Positions 26,651-34,970 of a stretch of DNA of 46,584 nucleotides are shown piece by piece. Both the position numbers and the translations under genes were made by a program. The DNA is from an uncultured Methylococcaceae bacterium (lineage in GTDB: Bacteria; Pseudomonadota; Gammaproteobacteria; Methylococcales; Methylococcaceae). Position 1 is the stretch's first letter; every line of letters begins with the position of its first letter. The stretch spans positions 1 through 46,584 of the forward strand of contig CAIZPP010000019.1 in the NCBI GenBank assembly GCA_903934875.1, written 5' to 3'. The notes beneath the pieces were generated by a model. It searched no databases. It saw only the letters and a program-made list of their open reading frames with translations, and was not told the DNA's origin.

Positions 26651-28024
26651 ATGCAAATTGACGATATTCTGCAAGTCCTGCCGCTTTTCCTCAACCACTC
26701 CACCGCTGCCGTCGCGATCAAGGATATCGATGGCCGCTATCTGTTCGCCAACCGTGAGTTCAGCCAATATGCCGGTAAGCCATGGGAAGAAATCAACGGT
26801 CATTTTGACCCGGACTTCCTACCCCCCGAGCGCGTCCAGACTTTGCAGGCTGCCGAGCAATCAGCACTCACCGGCATGAAGGGCATCAGTTGCGAAGAAG
26901 AATTTTTCCGCGACGGACAAACTGTATTCTACATTTCCACGCACTTTCCGATTTTTGACGAATGCCAACACATTATTGGCAAGGGGGTCGTCGCCATGGA
27001 CGTGACAGGGCAACACCGGTCCAGAAGCGATGCCGAAATAGCTTTGCAAGCCGCTGAACAGATGAATGCCCAATTGCGCTTGGCCGTTGAAGTGCTCGAA
27101 CAACTGGCAAGCACTGACCGCCTGACCAAGGCTTGGAACCGACGCCGCTTTGAGGAGGCCGTGGACGGTGAAATCCATCGTTTCCATCGCTATGGACACC
27201 CCATTTCCCTCATGTTGCTGGACATTGACCATTTCAAAAGAGTCAATGACAATTACGGCCACCAAGAGGGTGACCGGGTTCTCAAACAAGTTGCCGAGTG
27301 TATTTTCGCTACTATCCGCAAATCCGACTCCCTGACCCGCTGGGGCGGCGAAGAATTCATCATACTCATGCCCAACACAGGGCTTTCCTATGCGGGCAAG
27401 CTTGCCGAACGCATTCGAGCGCATATTGCCGCACAGTCTTTCGCCAACATTGGCAGTGTCACCGTTAGCATTGGCGTCGCCGCACTGCAACCGGATTCTT
27501 CCTATGAAGATTGGCTAGACCGCGCCGACCGGGCCATGTACACCGCCAAGAGCGGGGGACGCAACCGGGTCGAAGTGGATGCCACATTCAGTAGCGCACC
27601 GTCTGTTGACGAACACGTCGAAGGCCATTTTGTGCAACTGACTTGGAAAAACGCCTTTCTTTCCGGTAACCATTTGATCGACAGCCAACACCAGGGTCTA
27701 TTTCGCATATCCAACGAATTGCTTGATGCCGTCCTCTCCGGTCGCCCCACCGACGAGGTGGCACTGGTAGTTTCACAACTGATGGCCGATGTAGTGCAAC
27801 ATTTCAAGGATGAAGAGTCCATTCTTGCGGGGCTATCCTTTCCTGGTCTGGCGGGACACGCTTCTGAACACGCCAGGCTAACCGCCAAGGCATTTGAATT
27901 GGTGGAAGCTTTCAAGGTCGGCACCTTGTCAGTGGGCAGTTTGTTCCAATTTCTGGCTTACGACGTAGTCACCCGCCATATCCTCGGAGCAGACCGCATG
28001 TACTTCCCCTATACCTCAGCCTGA
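26651..28024 (+). CDS. PAS-GGDEF-hemerythrin diguanylate cyclase
   Basis: A 457-residue protein. Residues ~10-125 are a PAS domain (AVAIKDIDGRYLFANREFSQYAG). Residues ~150-320 are GGDEF with intact RWGGEEF and DIDHFKRVNDNYGH. Residues ~325-457 are a bacteriohemerythrin domain whose His/Glu ligands are visible in HLIDSQHQGL, HFKDEES, GHASEHARL and VTRHILGADRMY. It should make c-di-GMP in response to oxygen or redox state sensed at the di-iron site. No membrane segment. Single gene, 47 bases before gltX. Confidence 0.94.
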   Translation: MQIDDILQVLPLFLNHSTAAVAIKDIDGRYLFANREFSQYAGKPWEEINGHFDPDFLPPERVQTLQAAEQSALTGMKGISCEEEFFRDGQTVFYISTHFPIFDECQHIIGKGVVAMDVTGQHRSRSDAEIALQAAEQMNAQLRLAVEVLEQLASTDRLTKAWNRRRFEEAVDGEIHRFHRYGHPISLMLLDIDHFKRVNDNYGHQEGDRVLKQVAECIFATIRKSDSLTRWGGEEFIILMPNTGLSYAGKLAERIRAHIAAQSFANIGSVTVSIGVAALQPDSSYEDWLDRADRAMYTAKSGGRNRVEVDATFSSAPSVDEHVEGHFVQLTWKNAFLSGNHLIDSQHQGLFRISNELLDAVLSGRPTDEVALVVSQLMADVVQHFKDEESILAGLSFPGLAGHASEHARLTAKAFELVEAFKVGTLSVGSLFQFLAYDVVTRHILGADRMYFPYTSA

Positions 28025-28071
28025 TTTGTTATCATTAGCCTCTTTCCGCGCCACTAAAACGGACCTGTCCT

Positions 28072-29481
28072 ATGAGCATACGCACACGATTCGCACCCAG
28101 CCCGACGGGCTACCTCCACATCGGCGGAGCGCGCACAGCGCTTTTTTCCTGGCTGTATGCCCGCAAACACGGGGGGACGTTTATTCTCAGAATCGAAGAC
28201 ACTGATTTGGAGCGGTCCACGCTGGAGTCGGTCAACGCAATTCTTGAAGGCATGACCTGGCTGGGTTTGGAATACGAAGAGGGACCGTTCTACCAGACCC
28301 TGCGCTTCGACCGTTACAAGGAAATCATCCAGCAATTGATGGACACCGGCCACGCGTATCATTGCTATTGCTCCAAGGAAGAGCTGGACGAATTGCGCAG
28401 CCGACAAATGGCGAATAAGGAAAAGCCCCGTTACGATGGCCGTTGCCGCCAGCGCATCAAACCGCGCGAGGGCGTTTCGCCGGTCATCCGCTTTCGCAAC
28501 CCGGATGCGGGCGAGGTGGTGATCGACGACCAGGTCAAGGGGCGCGTCGTGGTAAGTAACACGGAATTGGACGATCTCATCATCGCCCGCTCCGACGGCT
28601 CACCCACTTACAACCTGTCGGTGGTGGTGGACGACTTAGACATGCGGGTGACCCACGTCATCCGTGGCGACGACCATCTGAACAATACCCCGCGCCAGAT
28701 CAACATCCTCAATGCGCTAGGCGCGGCTGTGCCGCACTATGCCCATGTGCCTATGATCCTGGGGGCTGACGGAGCGCGCCTGTCCAAGCGTCACGGCGCG
28801 GTCAGCGTGATGCAATACCGCGACGAGGGCTATCTGCCGGAAGCCCTGCTCAATTACCTAGTCCGCCTCAGCTGGTCGCATGGGGACCAGGAAATCTTTT
28901 CCGTGGACGAGATGATTGCCTTGTTTGAGATCGAAGACATCAACGTGTCGGCCTCCTCTTTCAATCCCGACAAGCTGCTCTGGTTGAACCATCATTATTT
29001 GATGCATTCCGACCCGCTCCATGTCGCCCACCACTTGCGCTGGCATTTAGGCCAACTTGGCATTGATCCTGCTGACGGCCCGGACCCGGTGGAGGTGGTC
29101 AAGGCCCAGCGCGAGCGCTGCAAGACTTTAGTTGAAATGGCAAAAGCCAGTGCTTTCCTTTACCGGAATTTTGAAGGATACGATGAAAAAGCCGCAAGCA
29201 AAAACCTAACCCTGTCTAATCAACAAGTTTTGAAGGAAGCAAGCATCCGGTTAGCTGAATTAGGTGAATGGAACCGAACAGCAAATAATGCGGCTGTTAT
29301 ATCGACGGCAGAAGCGTTAAACGTGAAACTTGGCAATGTCGCCCAACCACTACGCGTAGCCGTTTCTGGAACATCAGTATCACCGCCCATTGATGTCACC
29401 TTGGAGCTTTTAGGCAGAGATAAAACCTTGGAGCGGATTGACCAGGCTATTTCATTCATCGACAAAGCACAAGGTCGTTAG
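28072..29481 (+). CDS. gltX: Glutamyl-tRNA synthetase
   Basis: A 469-residue class Ic synthetase charging tRNA-Glu. PSPTGYLHIGGARTA includes the HIGH-type motif, ARLSKRHGAVS the KMSKS-type motif, and FNPDKLLWLNHHY the stem-contact region. Length is normal. The last ~110 codons (from ~29140) look more AT-rich than the rest. A second, diverged copy of the last 26 codons follows at 29563-29640, suggesting the 3' end was exchanged. A tRNA-Glu gene lies 300 bases downstream. Confidence 0.97.
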   Translation: MSIRTRFAPSPTGYLHIGGARTALFSWLYARKHGGTFILRIEDTDLERSTLESVNAILEGMTWLGLEYEEGPFYQTLRFDRYKEIIQQLMDTGHAYHCYCSKEELDELRSRQMANKEKPRYDGRCRQRIKPREGVSPVIRFRNPDAGEVVIDDQVKGRVVVSNTELDDLIIARSDGSPTYNLSVVVDDLDMRVTHVIRGDDHLNNTPRQINILNALGAAVPHYAHVPMILGADGARLSKRHGAVSVMQYRDEGYLPEALLNYLVRLSWSHGDQEIFSVDEMIALFEIEDINVSASSFNPDKLLWLNHHYLMHSDPLHVAHHLRWHLGQLGIDPADGPDPVEVVKAQRERCKTLVEMAKASAFLYRNFEGYDEKAASKNLTLSNQQVLKEASIRLAELGEWNRTANNAAVISTAEALNVKLGNVAQPLRVAVSGTSVSPPIDVTLELLGRDKTLERIDQAISFIDKAQGR

Positions 29482-29519
29482 AGGAATAACCTTACGGTCT
29501 GGTAAAGCACAGCAGCTAA

Positions 29520-29561
29520 CGGAAACGTCTATTTGAGCGTAAGCGAAAATAGACGTTTCCG
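29520..29561. repeat. Perfect 15-bp stem-loop between the two gltX tails
   Basis: CGGAAACGTCTATTT (29520-29534) pairs perfectly with AAATAGACGTTTCCG (29547-29561) around a 12-base loop. There is no U-tract, so it may be the remains of a mobile palindrome rather than a terminator. Confidence 0.65.
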
Positions 29562-29562
29562 G

Positions 29563-29640
29563 TTGGGTAAAAGCAAAACACTGGAACGGATAGACCAGGC
29601 GGTCGCAACAATTAAGCAAAATTCCGTTAAAACAGGCTAG
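29563..29640 (+). pseudogene. Displaced gltX 3' fragment
   Basis: Reads LGKSKTLERIDQAVATIKQN then SVKTG and stop, closely like the true GltX end LGRDKTLERIDQAISFIDKA. It has no start of its own. It is probably the former 3' end of gltX, left behind when the gene's end was replaced or an element inserted. Its stop codon overlaps the -35 of the tRNA promoter. Confidence 0.8.
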
Positions 29641-29666
29641 ACGGAAAGCCTAAGACCCTTTATAAT
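29638..29666 (+). promoter_or_regulatory. Probable sigma-70 promoter of the tRNA operon
   Basis: -10 TATAAT at 29661-29666 is a perfect consensus. TAGACG at 29638-29643 matches 4 of 6 of the -35 with a 17-base spacer. The tRNA-Ala gene begins 20 bases after the -10. Confidence 0.75.
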
Positions 29667-29685
29667 ACATGGCTCAAGTTGCTTG

Positions 29686-29761
<76 letters not shown>

Positions 29762-29780
29762 AACCGCTTGAACACCTTTA

Positions 29781-29856
29781 GTCCCCATCGTCTAGAGGCC
29801 TAGGACACCGCCCTTTCACGGCGGCGACGGGGGTTCGAATCCCCCTGGGGACGCCA
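29781..29856 (+). tRNA. tRNA-Glu (TTC)
   Basis: Acceptor GTCCCCA/TGGGGAC, anticodon loop CTTTCAC (anticodon TTC) on stem CCGCC/GGCGG, T arm GGGGGTTCGAATCCCCC, and encoded CCA after discriminator G. Co-transcribed with tRNA-Ala 20 bases upstream. Confidence 0.97.
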
Positions 29857-29892
29857 AGATTTTATATGTTGCGGAAGCCAAACGTTCCGCAC

Positions 29893-30669
29893 TTAATCGG
29901 CGAAGTCCAAAAGCCGAAAAAAGCCCGATCCTTGATCGGGCTTTTTTTTGCCCATCTTCCATTCTTCATGCGCCAGCGGCGACCTGTTGAGCATGCCCCG
30001 ATAGTGCCGCCACTGAGGAATGTACGCATCCATCAAGGCCACGAATCGACCGTTGTGCTGCCGTTCCAACAGATGCGCCATCTCATGCACCACCACATAT
30101 TCCAGGCACTCCCTGGGCTTTTTGGCCAGTTCGGTGTTGAGGCGGATGCTGCGTGCAGCGGGGTTGCAGCTTCCCCATTTCGTCTTCATCTTCTGCACAA
30201 AGACGCGCTCCACCTTCACGCCCATGAGCGGCTCCCATTTGGCGATCAGGGCAGGCACGGCAGACCTGAGCTGTTCCCGATACCACTGTGCGACGATGGC
30301 TTGTTTTGTGTCTTCGCCCGCTCCGGGGCGTATATGTAGCAGCAAGTGGCTATGCTTCAGTTCAACTGCCGGTGCTTCGTCTTCTTCGACCAATTTGAGC
30401 AGGTAGCGCTTGCCCCAGACGTAATGGCTTTCACGGTCCAGATATTCGCGGGGGGTTTCGCGTTCCTGTCCAATAAATCTTTGTTGCTGTTGCTTGATCC
30501 AGCCCAGCCTGGAAAGGGTGAACACGCGGATGGTTTCGAGTTCCATCCGCAACGGGGCTGAAACCCGCACCTTGCCGATGGGCGGATGAACGCTGAGATG
30601 AATGTTTTTGATGTCCTTGAACACCACATCCACCGCGATGTCGCCCAAGTTAAACTGCGCCACCGTCAA
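29893..30669 (-). CDS. YgjP-like (DUF45) metallopeptidase
   Basis: About 258 residues. VVHEMAHLLERQHNGRF is the zinc site (HExxH, with a third ligand downstream), preceded by the family segment KMKTKWGSCNPAARSIRLNT; both are hallmarks of the YgjP/DUF45 M48-like family, often found beside type I restriction genes. The start is taken as TTG at 30669, overlapping the hsdR stop (TTGA); GTG at 30663 is equally possible. The last ~15 codons (KKKPDQGSGFF) are written across the terminator hairpin of the tRNA operon. Confidence 0.88.
   Translation of the reverse strand: MTVAQFNLGDIAVDVVFKDIKNIHLSVHPPIGKVRVSAPLRMELETIRVFTLSRLGWIKQQQQRFIGQERETPREYLDRESHYVWGKRYLLKLVEEDEAPAVELKHSHLLLHIRPGAGEDTKQAIVAQWYREQLRSAVPALIAKWEPLMGVKVERVFVQKMKTKWGSCNPAARSIRLNTELAKKPRECLEYVVVHEMAHLLERQHNGRFVALMDAYIPQWRHYRGMLNRSPLAHEEWKMGKKKPDQGSGFFRLLDFAD
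29915..29949. terminator. Bidirectional intrinsic terminator after the tRNAs
   Basis: AAAAAAGCCCGATC and GATCGGGCTTTTTT form a 14-bp stem with a loop of a few bases, followed by a T-run on the plus strand. It ends the tRNA transcript. It lies inside the 3' end of the ygjP-like gene on the other strand. Confidence 0.88.
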
Positions 30670-33600
30670 TACTCGCCCTGCGCTTTGATGATGAGAAAAA
30701 TCATCTCCACTTCGCCCACGTCCTGCAACACGCCATACAGTGCCGCCTTGATGACCTGTTCGCGGGCTTGGACACCGCGCCAACCGTCAGGCCGAACCTG
30801 CTTGACCGTTTCATCAATCGTCAATGCCAAATCCAACACAGGATCGCTTGGAGCCTCATATTGACCCTGCGCCTCCGCCGCCTTGTGTTTTTCCGCGTGC
30901 TGTTTCAGGTTATTGTACAACGCCCGTTTCCCCGGTGTGTCCAACTGCGCCGGGGTTTCGTCCGAATGCCCCGCTTCCACTTTCTTCGCCAATTCCGCGA
31001 TGCGCTTGAGGTATTCCTCATAGTCGATGGCCTTGGCCTTACGCGTTGCGATGATCTCATTCAACAAAGCAGACATCTTTTCGAAATAGGCCGGGTCGGC
31101 GAGGTGTTCCTTGATGATCTTGCTGCGGACATTGTTCTCAATGGTTTCGGCTACGGCCTCCTTGTTTTTCATGTTGCCCAATTGGGCCGCAATCGCCTCG
31201 GCAATGCCGGATTTCACAATCAGTTCCAACAGCCCCATGTTGTCAAAAGGCGAAATCTTCCGGGGTTCGTCGGCTTCAATGTAGGTGTCGATCAGATGCC
31301 GCATGTCGGCTTCATAGGCTTTCATGTCCAAGGTTTCGGCACTCGCCTTGCGGACAATCTCACGGAGGTTCAGGTAATGCCCAATCTGCTGTCTGATGCG
31401 GGCAATAGCGGCGTTGCAGTAACCGGCTGCTTCCAGTTCGTCGGCAATATTGGCATAGGCACGGACCAAGCCCACGGCCGCTTTGTAAAGGGCCGAGCGT
31501 TGCGGCTCGGTTTTCTTCAGGTCGGTCGGAATCTCCGTGTTGCCGCAGAAATAATGAATATGTTGCAATTCGCCCTTGGGCGGTTGCACCGGCTCGCACA
31601 GCAAGGCGATGACTTCCAAGGCATTGTCTAGCCGTTCCTTGGATTTTTTTAGGCGATCTTGCAGCATGACTTCCGGGTCGGATCCGCCCGCGCTTTGATC
31701 CAGCTCGGAGGTGTACACGGCAATGGCGTTCTCCACCTTCTTGAACAGGTCTTTGTAGTCCACGATGTAGCCAAAATCCTTGTCGTCGCCGTCCAGCCGG
31801 TTGGTGCGGCAGATGGATTGGAACAGGCCGTGATCCTGCATGGACTTGTCGATATACAGATAGGTGCAAGGCGGTGCGTCAAAGCCGGTGAGCAATTTGT
31901 CCACCACCACCAGCAATTTCATACTGGCCGGTTCTTTGATGAACAGGGTTTTCGCCTGTTCCTCATAGGTTTCTGTCTTGCCCATGCCCGGCTTGGCGGC
32001 TATGGTTTTGAGCAGTTCGGTGTAAGTGTTATAGATGAACTGCTTGTCGGTCTCGCTGTTCGCGCCGGTTTCCTCCTTGGCCACGTCCTGCGCCTGCGGA
32101 TTGTAGGAAGTCACCACCGCGCACTGGCCCTTGAATGGGGTCTGCTGGAACAGGGTGAAATATTTGCAAGCCTCGTAGATGCTGGAGGCTACTAACAGGG
32201 CGTTGCCACTGCCATTGCTCAGGCGGGGGCGTTTCCTGAAATCTTTGATGATATCTTGGACAACCTTCCTCATGCGGGATTCCGAACTCAGCACCACCTG
32301 CAAGGTTCCCCATTGCCGCTTCAGTTCCTCTTTCTGCCAATCGCTCAAATCTTTGGAGACGATTGCAAACCATTCGTCCACACTTTCTTGTGAAGTCAGC
32401 CTCTGGTTGATGTCCCGCGCTTCCTACAAGAGGTCGAGTATCACCCTGTCCTCCACCGCCTCATTGAACTTGTAGGTGTGGATGTAGCCGCCAAACACTT
32501 CAAGGCTGGTAGCCTTGTCCTTCTTCAACAGCGGCGTCCCGGTGAAGCCAATGAAAACCGCATTGGGCATCATCGCCTTCATCACGCGATGCAGCTTGCC
32601 GCTTTGGGTTCGGTGGCACTCGTCCACGAAGACGAAGACCTCGCCCACCGTCTGGCTAGGTTGGTTTGCCAAGTCTTTGATGAAGGCATCAAAATCGTCC
32701 ACATCGCGCCTGCCGAACTTATGCACCAGCGAACACAACAGGCGCGGCTTGGCTTGCGCAAGGTGGCTCATCAAATCTTGCCCGCTGCTGGTGCGGTAAA
32801 TCGTCTCGCCCGCTTCGGTGAAAACCCGCTCAATCTGCTTGTCCAACTCGTCTCTGTCGGTGACGATGGCGACACGGGCGTTTGGCTTGTTTTCCAATAT
32901 CCACTTCGCCAGCAACACCATGACGATGCTCTTGCCGCTGCCCTGGGTATGCCAGATGATACCGCCCTGGTAGGCGTTCACATAATCTTGCGCTGCTTTG
33001 ATGCCAAAATATTGGTGGACACGGGGCAGTTTTTGCTGCCGCCGTCGAACAGCACAAAGTCGTACATCAATTCAATCAGTCGCTTTTTGCCGCATAGCTT
33101 CAGCAAATATTTGTCCAGTTTGAAGCGGCTGTTGTCTTGCTCGTCCTCCTTCCAGTTGAGGAAATACTTTTCTTCTGTGCCGATGCTGCCGTATTGCAGC
33201 CCTTCGGAGTCGTTGCCCGCGAAGACGAATTGCACCGTGCTGAAAAACCACTGGTTAAATTCAGGTTGCTGATTGGACAGGCTTTGGCGGATGCCGTCGC
33301 CGATGCTGACGCGGCTGTTTTTCAGTTCCAGCACCGCAACGGCTATGCCGTTCACATACAGCACAAGGTCGATCCGCCGCCGATGATTGCCGAGCAGGGT
33401 AACCTCCTCGGCGATGACGAAATCATTATTGTCCGCTTCCTGCCAGTCGATCAGATGGACGGTCTCTGTAACCTTGCCCGCCTCAATCTTGACCGGCACC
33501 CCATAGCGCAGGAGTTTGTAAACCGCCTGGTTGTTTCCATACAGGTTGCGGCTATGGTTATTCGCCTCAGCTTTCAGTTTGTGCAAGGCCACGTTGATTT

Positions 33601-33772
33601 GTGCCTTGCTGTAACCGCGCCAAGTCAACCACTCGGCCAGTATTGCCTCTTCGATATTGCTGTTGCCGTCGCGATGGGTCCAATCGCCCAGGTAGCGATA
33701 GTCCAATTCATCTTGAAATAGCGCAATGACGCGGTTTTGCGTGGCGCGTTCGGGTTGGCCGACAAAACTCAT
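30666..33772 (-). pseudogene. hsdR: Type I restriction endonuclease subunit R, broken
   Basis: The HsdR order is intact across two lesions. The N-terminal nuclease part (RRIDLVLYVNGIAVAVLELK, with the PD-ExK-type D and ExK) runs from 33772. At an A5 run (33030-33034) one base is missing, so VLFDGGSK shifts frame before LPRVHQYFGIK. The next frame holds Walker A HTQGSGKS, DECHRTQSG (DEAD-like) and GFTGTPLL. At 32424-32426 a TAG replaces the Tyr of the usual LDLxYEARDIN. The rest (FAIVSKDL to the C-terminus, with VDKLLTGFDAP) is open to 30666. Restriction activity is therefore doubtful unless the lesions are sequencing errors or bypassed. Confidence 0.9.
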
Positions 33773-33780
33773 AAGTACTC

Positions 33781-34635
33781 CTAAAATGATTTTGGATAGG
33801 CACTAGACCAAGGCCAATCCCCCGGCTTTCCACAAAGCCCTGCCTTTACTGGGTTCTCATGAATATATTTCACCGAATTGTTGAAATGTGCCTCATCGCG
33901 GATATAACGATCCCAATACTCCGACATCCAAAAATGGTCACTGGGAACGCCGAGCACCAGCTCGGCATTATGAGCCAACGCCCAACGCCCGGTGTATGAC
34001 TTCCATGATTGTACAATCTTAGATAGGGAAATCATCGGCTCAATTAGCACATGAACATGGTTGGGCATGATGCACCAAGCGATAAGCCGGTATCGCTTAC
34101 CGTCAAACAACAATAAACCTTCCTGCATCACACGCGCCATAGCTGGATGTTTCAAGGCACAACAACCCAGCCCCGCATCCAGCCAATGCTCAATTTTCCG
34201 CCGACGCTCGCTGTTTTTCACTAAATCTGGCAGTTCAGTAAGTTCTTCTTCCAATTGAGCCAAAATAGTTTGCGGCAGCGAATCGGCTAAACGAAACGTG
34301 ATGAATTGCAACAACCCTAGAACATCCAAATGCGGCAAATAACCACGACTGTGCCAACCGCGACCTTCCCTGGGAACGCCGCGCACCAGCTCGGCATCTG
34401 CTTTGGGAACGCGGAGTACCCGCTCGGCATCTGCTTTGGGAACGCGGAGCACCCGCTCGGCATCTGCTTTGGGAGCGCGGAGCACCAGCTCGGCATCTGC
34501 TTTGGGAACGCGGAGCACCAGCTCGGCATCTGCTTTGGGAACGCGGAGCACCAGCTCGGCATCTTTTTCGTCAAGCGGGAGCTTGGCGTTCCCAGAACTG
34601 GCTTTTCCTAAAAGGAAGTCATCATTCTTTGGCAT
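33781..34635 (-). CDS. REP-associated tyrosine transposase (RAYT) with repeat-derived N-terminus
   Basis: A 284-residue Y1/IS200-like HUH protein. IMPNHVHVLIEP is the HUH metal motif; SWKSYTGRWA holds the nucleophile Tyr; FWMSEYWDRYIRDE and YIHENPVKAGLC are family hallmarks. The usual family start (RGYLPHLDV) comes only at residue ~93: most of what precedes it is translated 11-residue repeats (AELVLRVPKAD type) encoded by the array at 34372-34569. A further repeat unit (NAELVLGVPS) is inserted between the Tyr helix and DHFW. RAYTs process the REP palindromes dispersed with them. It sits between hsdS and hsdR, interrupting the restriction operon. Confidence 0.88.
   Translation of the reverse strand: MPKNDDFLLGKASSGNAKLPLDEKDAELVLRVPKADAELVLRVPKADAELVLRAPKADAERVLRVPKADAERVLRVPKADAELVRGVPREGRGWHSRGYLPHLDVLGLLQFITFRLADSLPQTILAQLEEELTELPDLVKNSERRRKIEHWLDAGLGCCALKHPAMARVMQEGLLLFDGKRYRLIAWCIMPNHVHVLIEPMISLSKIVQSWKSYTGRWALAHNAELVLGVPSDHFWMSEYWDRYIRDEAHFNNSVKYIHENPVKAGLCGKPGDWPWSSAYPKSF
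34372..34569 (-). repeat. Six tandem 33-bp repeats inside the RAYT gene
   Basis: Units start at 34372, 34405, 34438, 34471, 34504 and 34537. Consensus on the plus strand is GGGAACGCGGAGCACCAGCT then CGGCATCTGCTTT. The unit length is a multiple of three, so the RAYT frame stays open. Each contains the GAGC/GCTC half-palindrome of the local REP family. Confidence 0.93.
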
Positions 34636-34699
34636 TGCTTAACTTCATGCTATCTGGATTTTTGGGCATTTCGTCACCAATAAAGGTCGGTTTTCCAGA

Positions 34700-34969
34700 G
34701 GGAACGCGGAGCACCAGTTCGGTTCTTCCCCCAGCTGCTTTGTTGCCAAGCTGGTGCTTGGCGTTCCCAGTGGAGCACCGGCTCGGCTCTTTTCCAAGCT
34801 GCTTTTTTGGGAATGCAGAGCACCGGCTCGGCGGGGTTTCCGCCGCCCGCAATGCCAAGCTGGAGCTTGGCGTTCCCAGAAATGCCGCCGCTCTTGGGAA
34901 CGCCGAGCACCGGCTCGGCTCTTCCCCCAGCTGCTTTGTTGCCAAACTGGTGCTTGGCGTTCCCAGACA
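34700..34969. repeat. REP-like repeat cluster between hsdS and RAYT
   Basis: At least four alternating units of two kinds: GGAACGCxGAGCACCGGCTC and its partner GCCAAGCTGGAGCTTGGCGT then TCCCAG. The ~70 bp composite at 34899-34969 is nearly the same as 38148-38218 inside hsdM. Confidence 0.85.
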
Positions 34970-34970
34970 T

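Noticed and set aside
30768-31631. 287-codon plus-strand open frame
   Set aside because: Antisense shadow of hsdR; the minus strand has clear HsdR sequence.
34372-34569. Possible CRISPR array (regular 33-bp periodicity)
   Set aside because: The units are contiguous with no variable spacers, lie within a coding frame, and no cas genes are present.
34330-34642. Open frames made of repeated LGICFGNAEH- or SASALGTRST-like peptides on the plus strand
   Set aside because: They are antisense readings of the 33-bp repeats inside the RAYT gene and have no family similarity.
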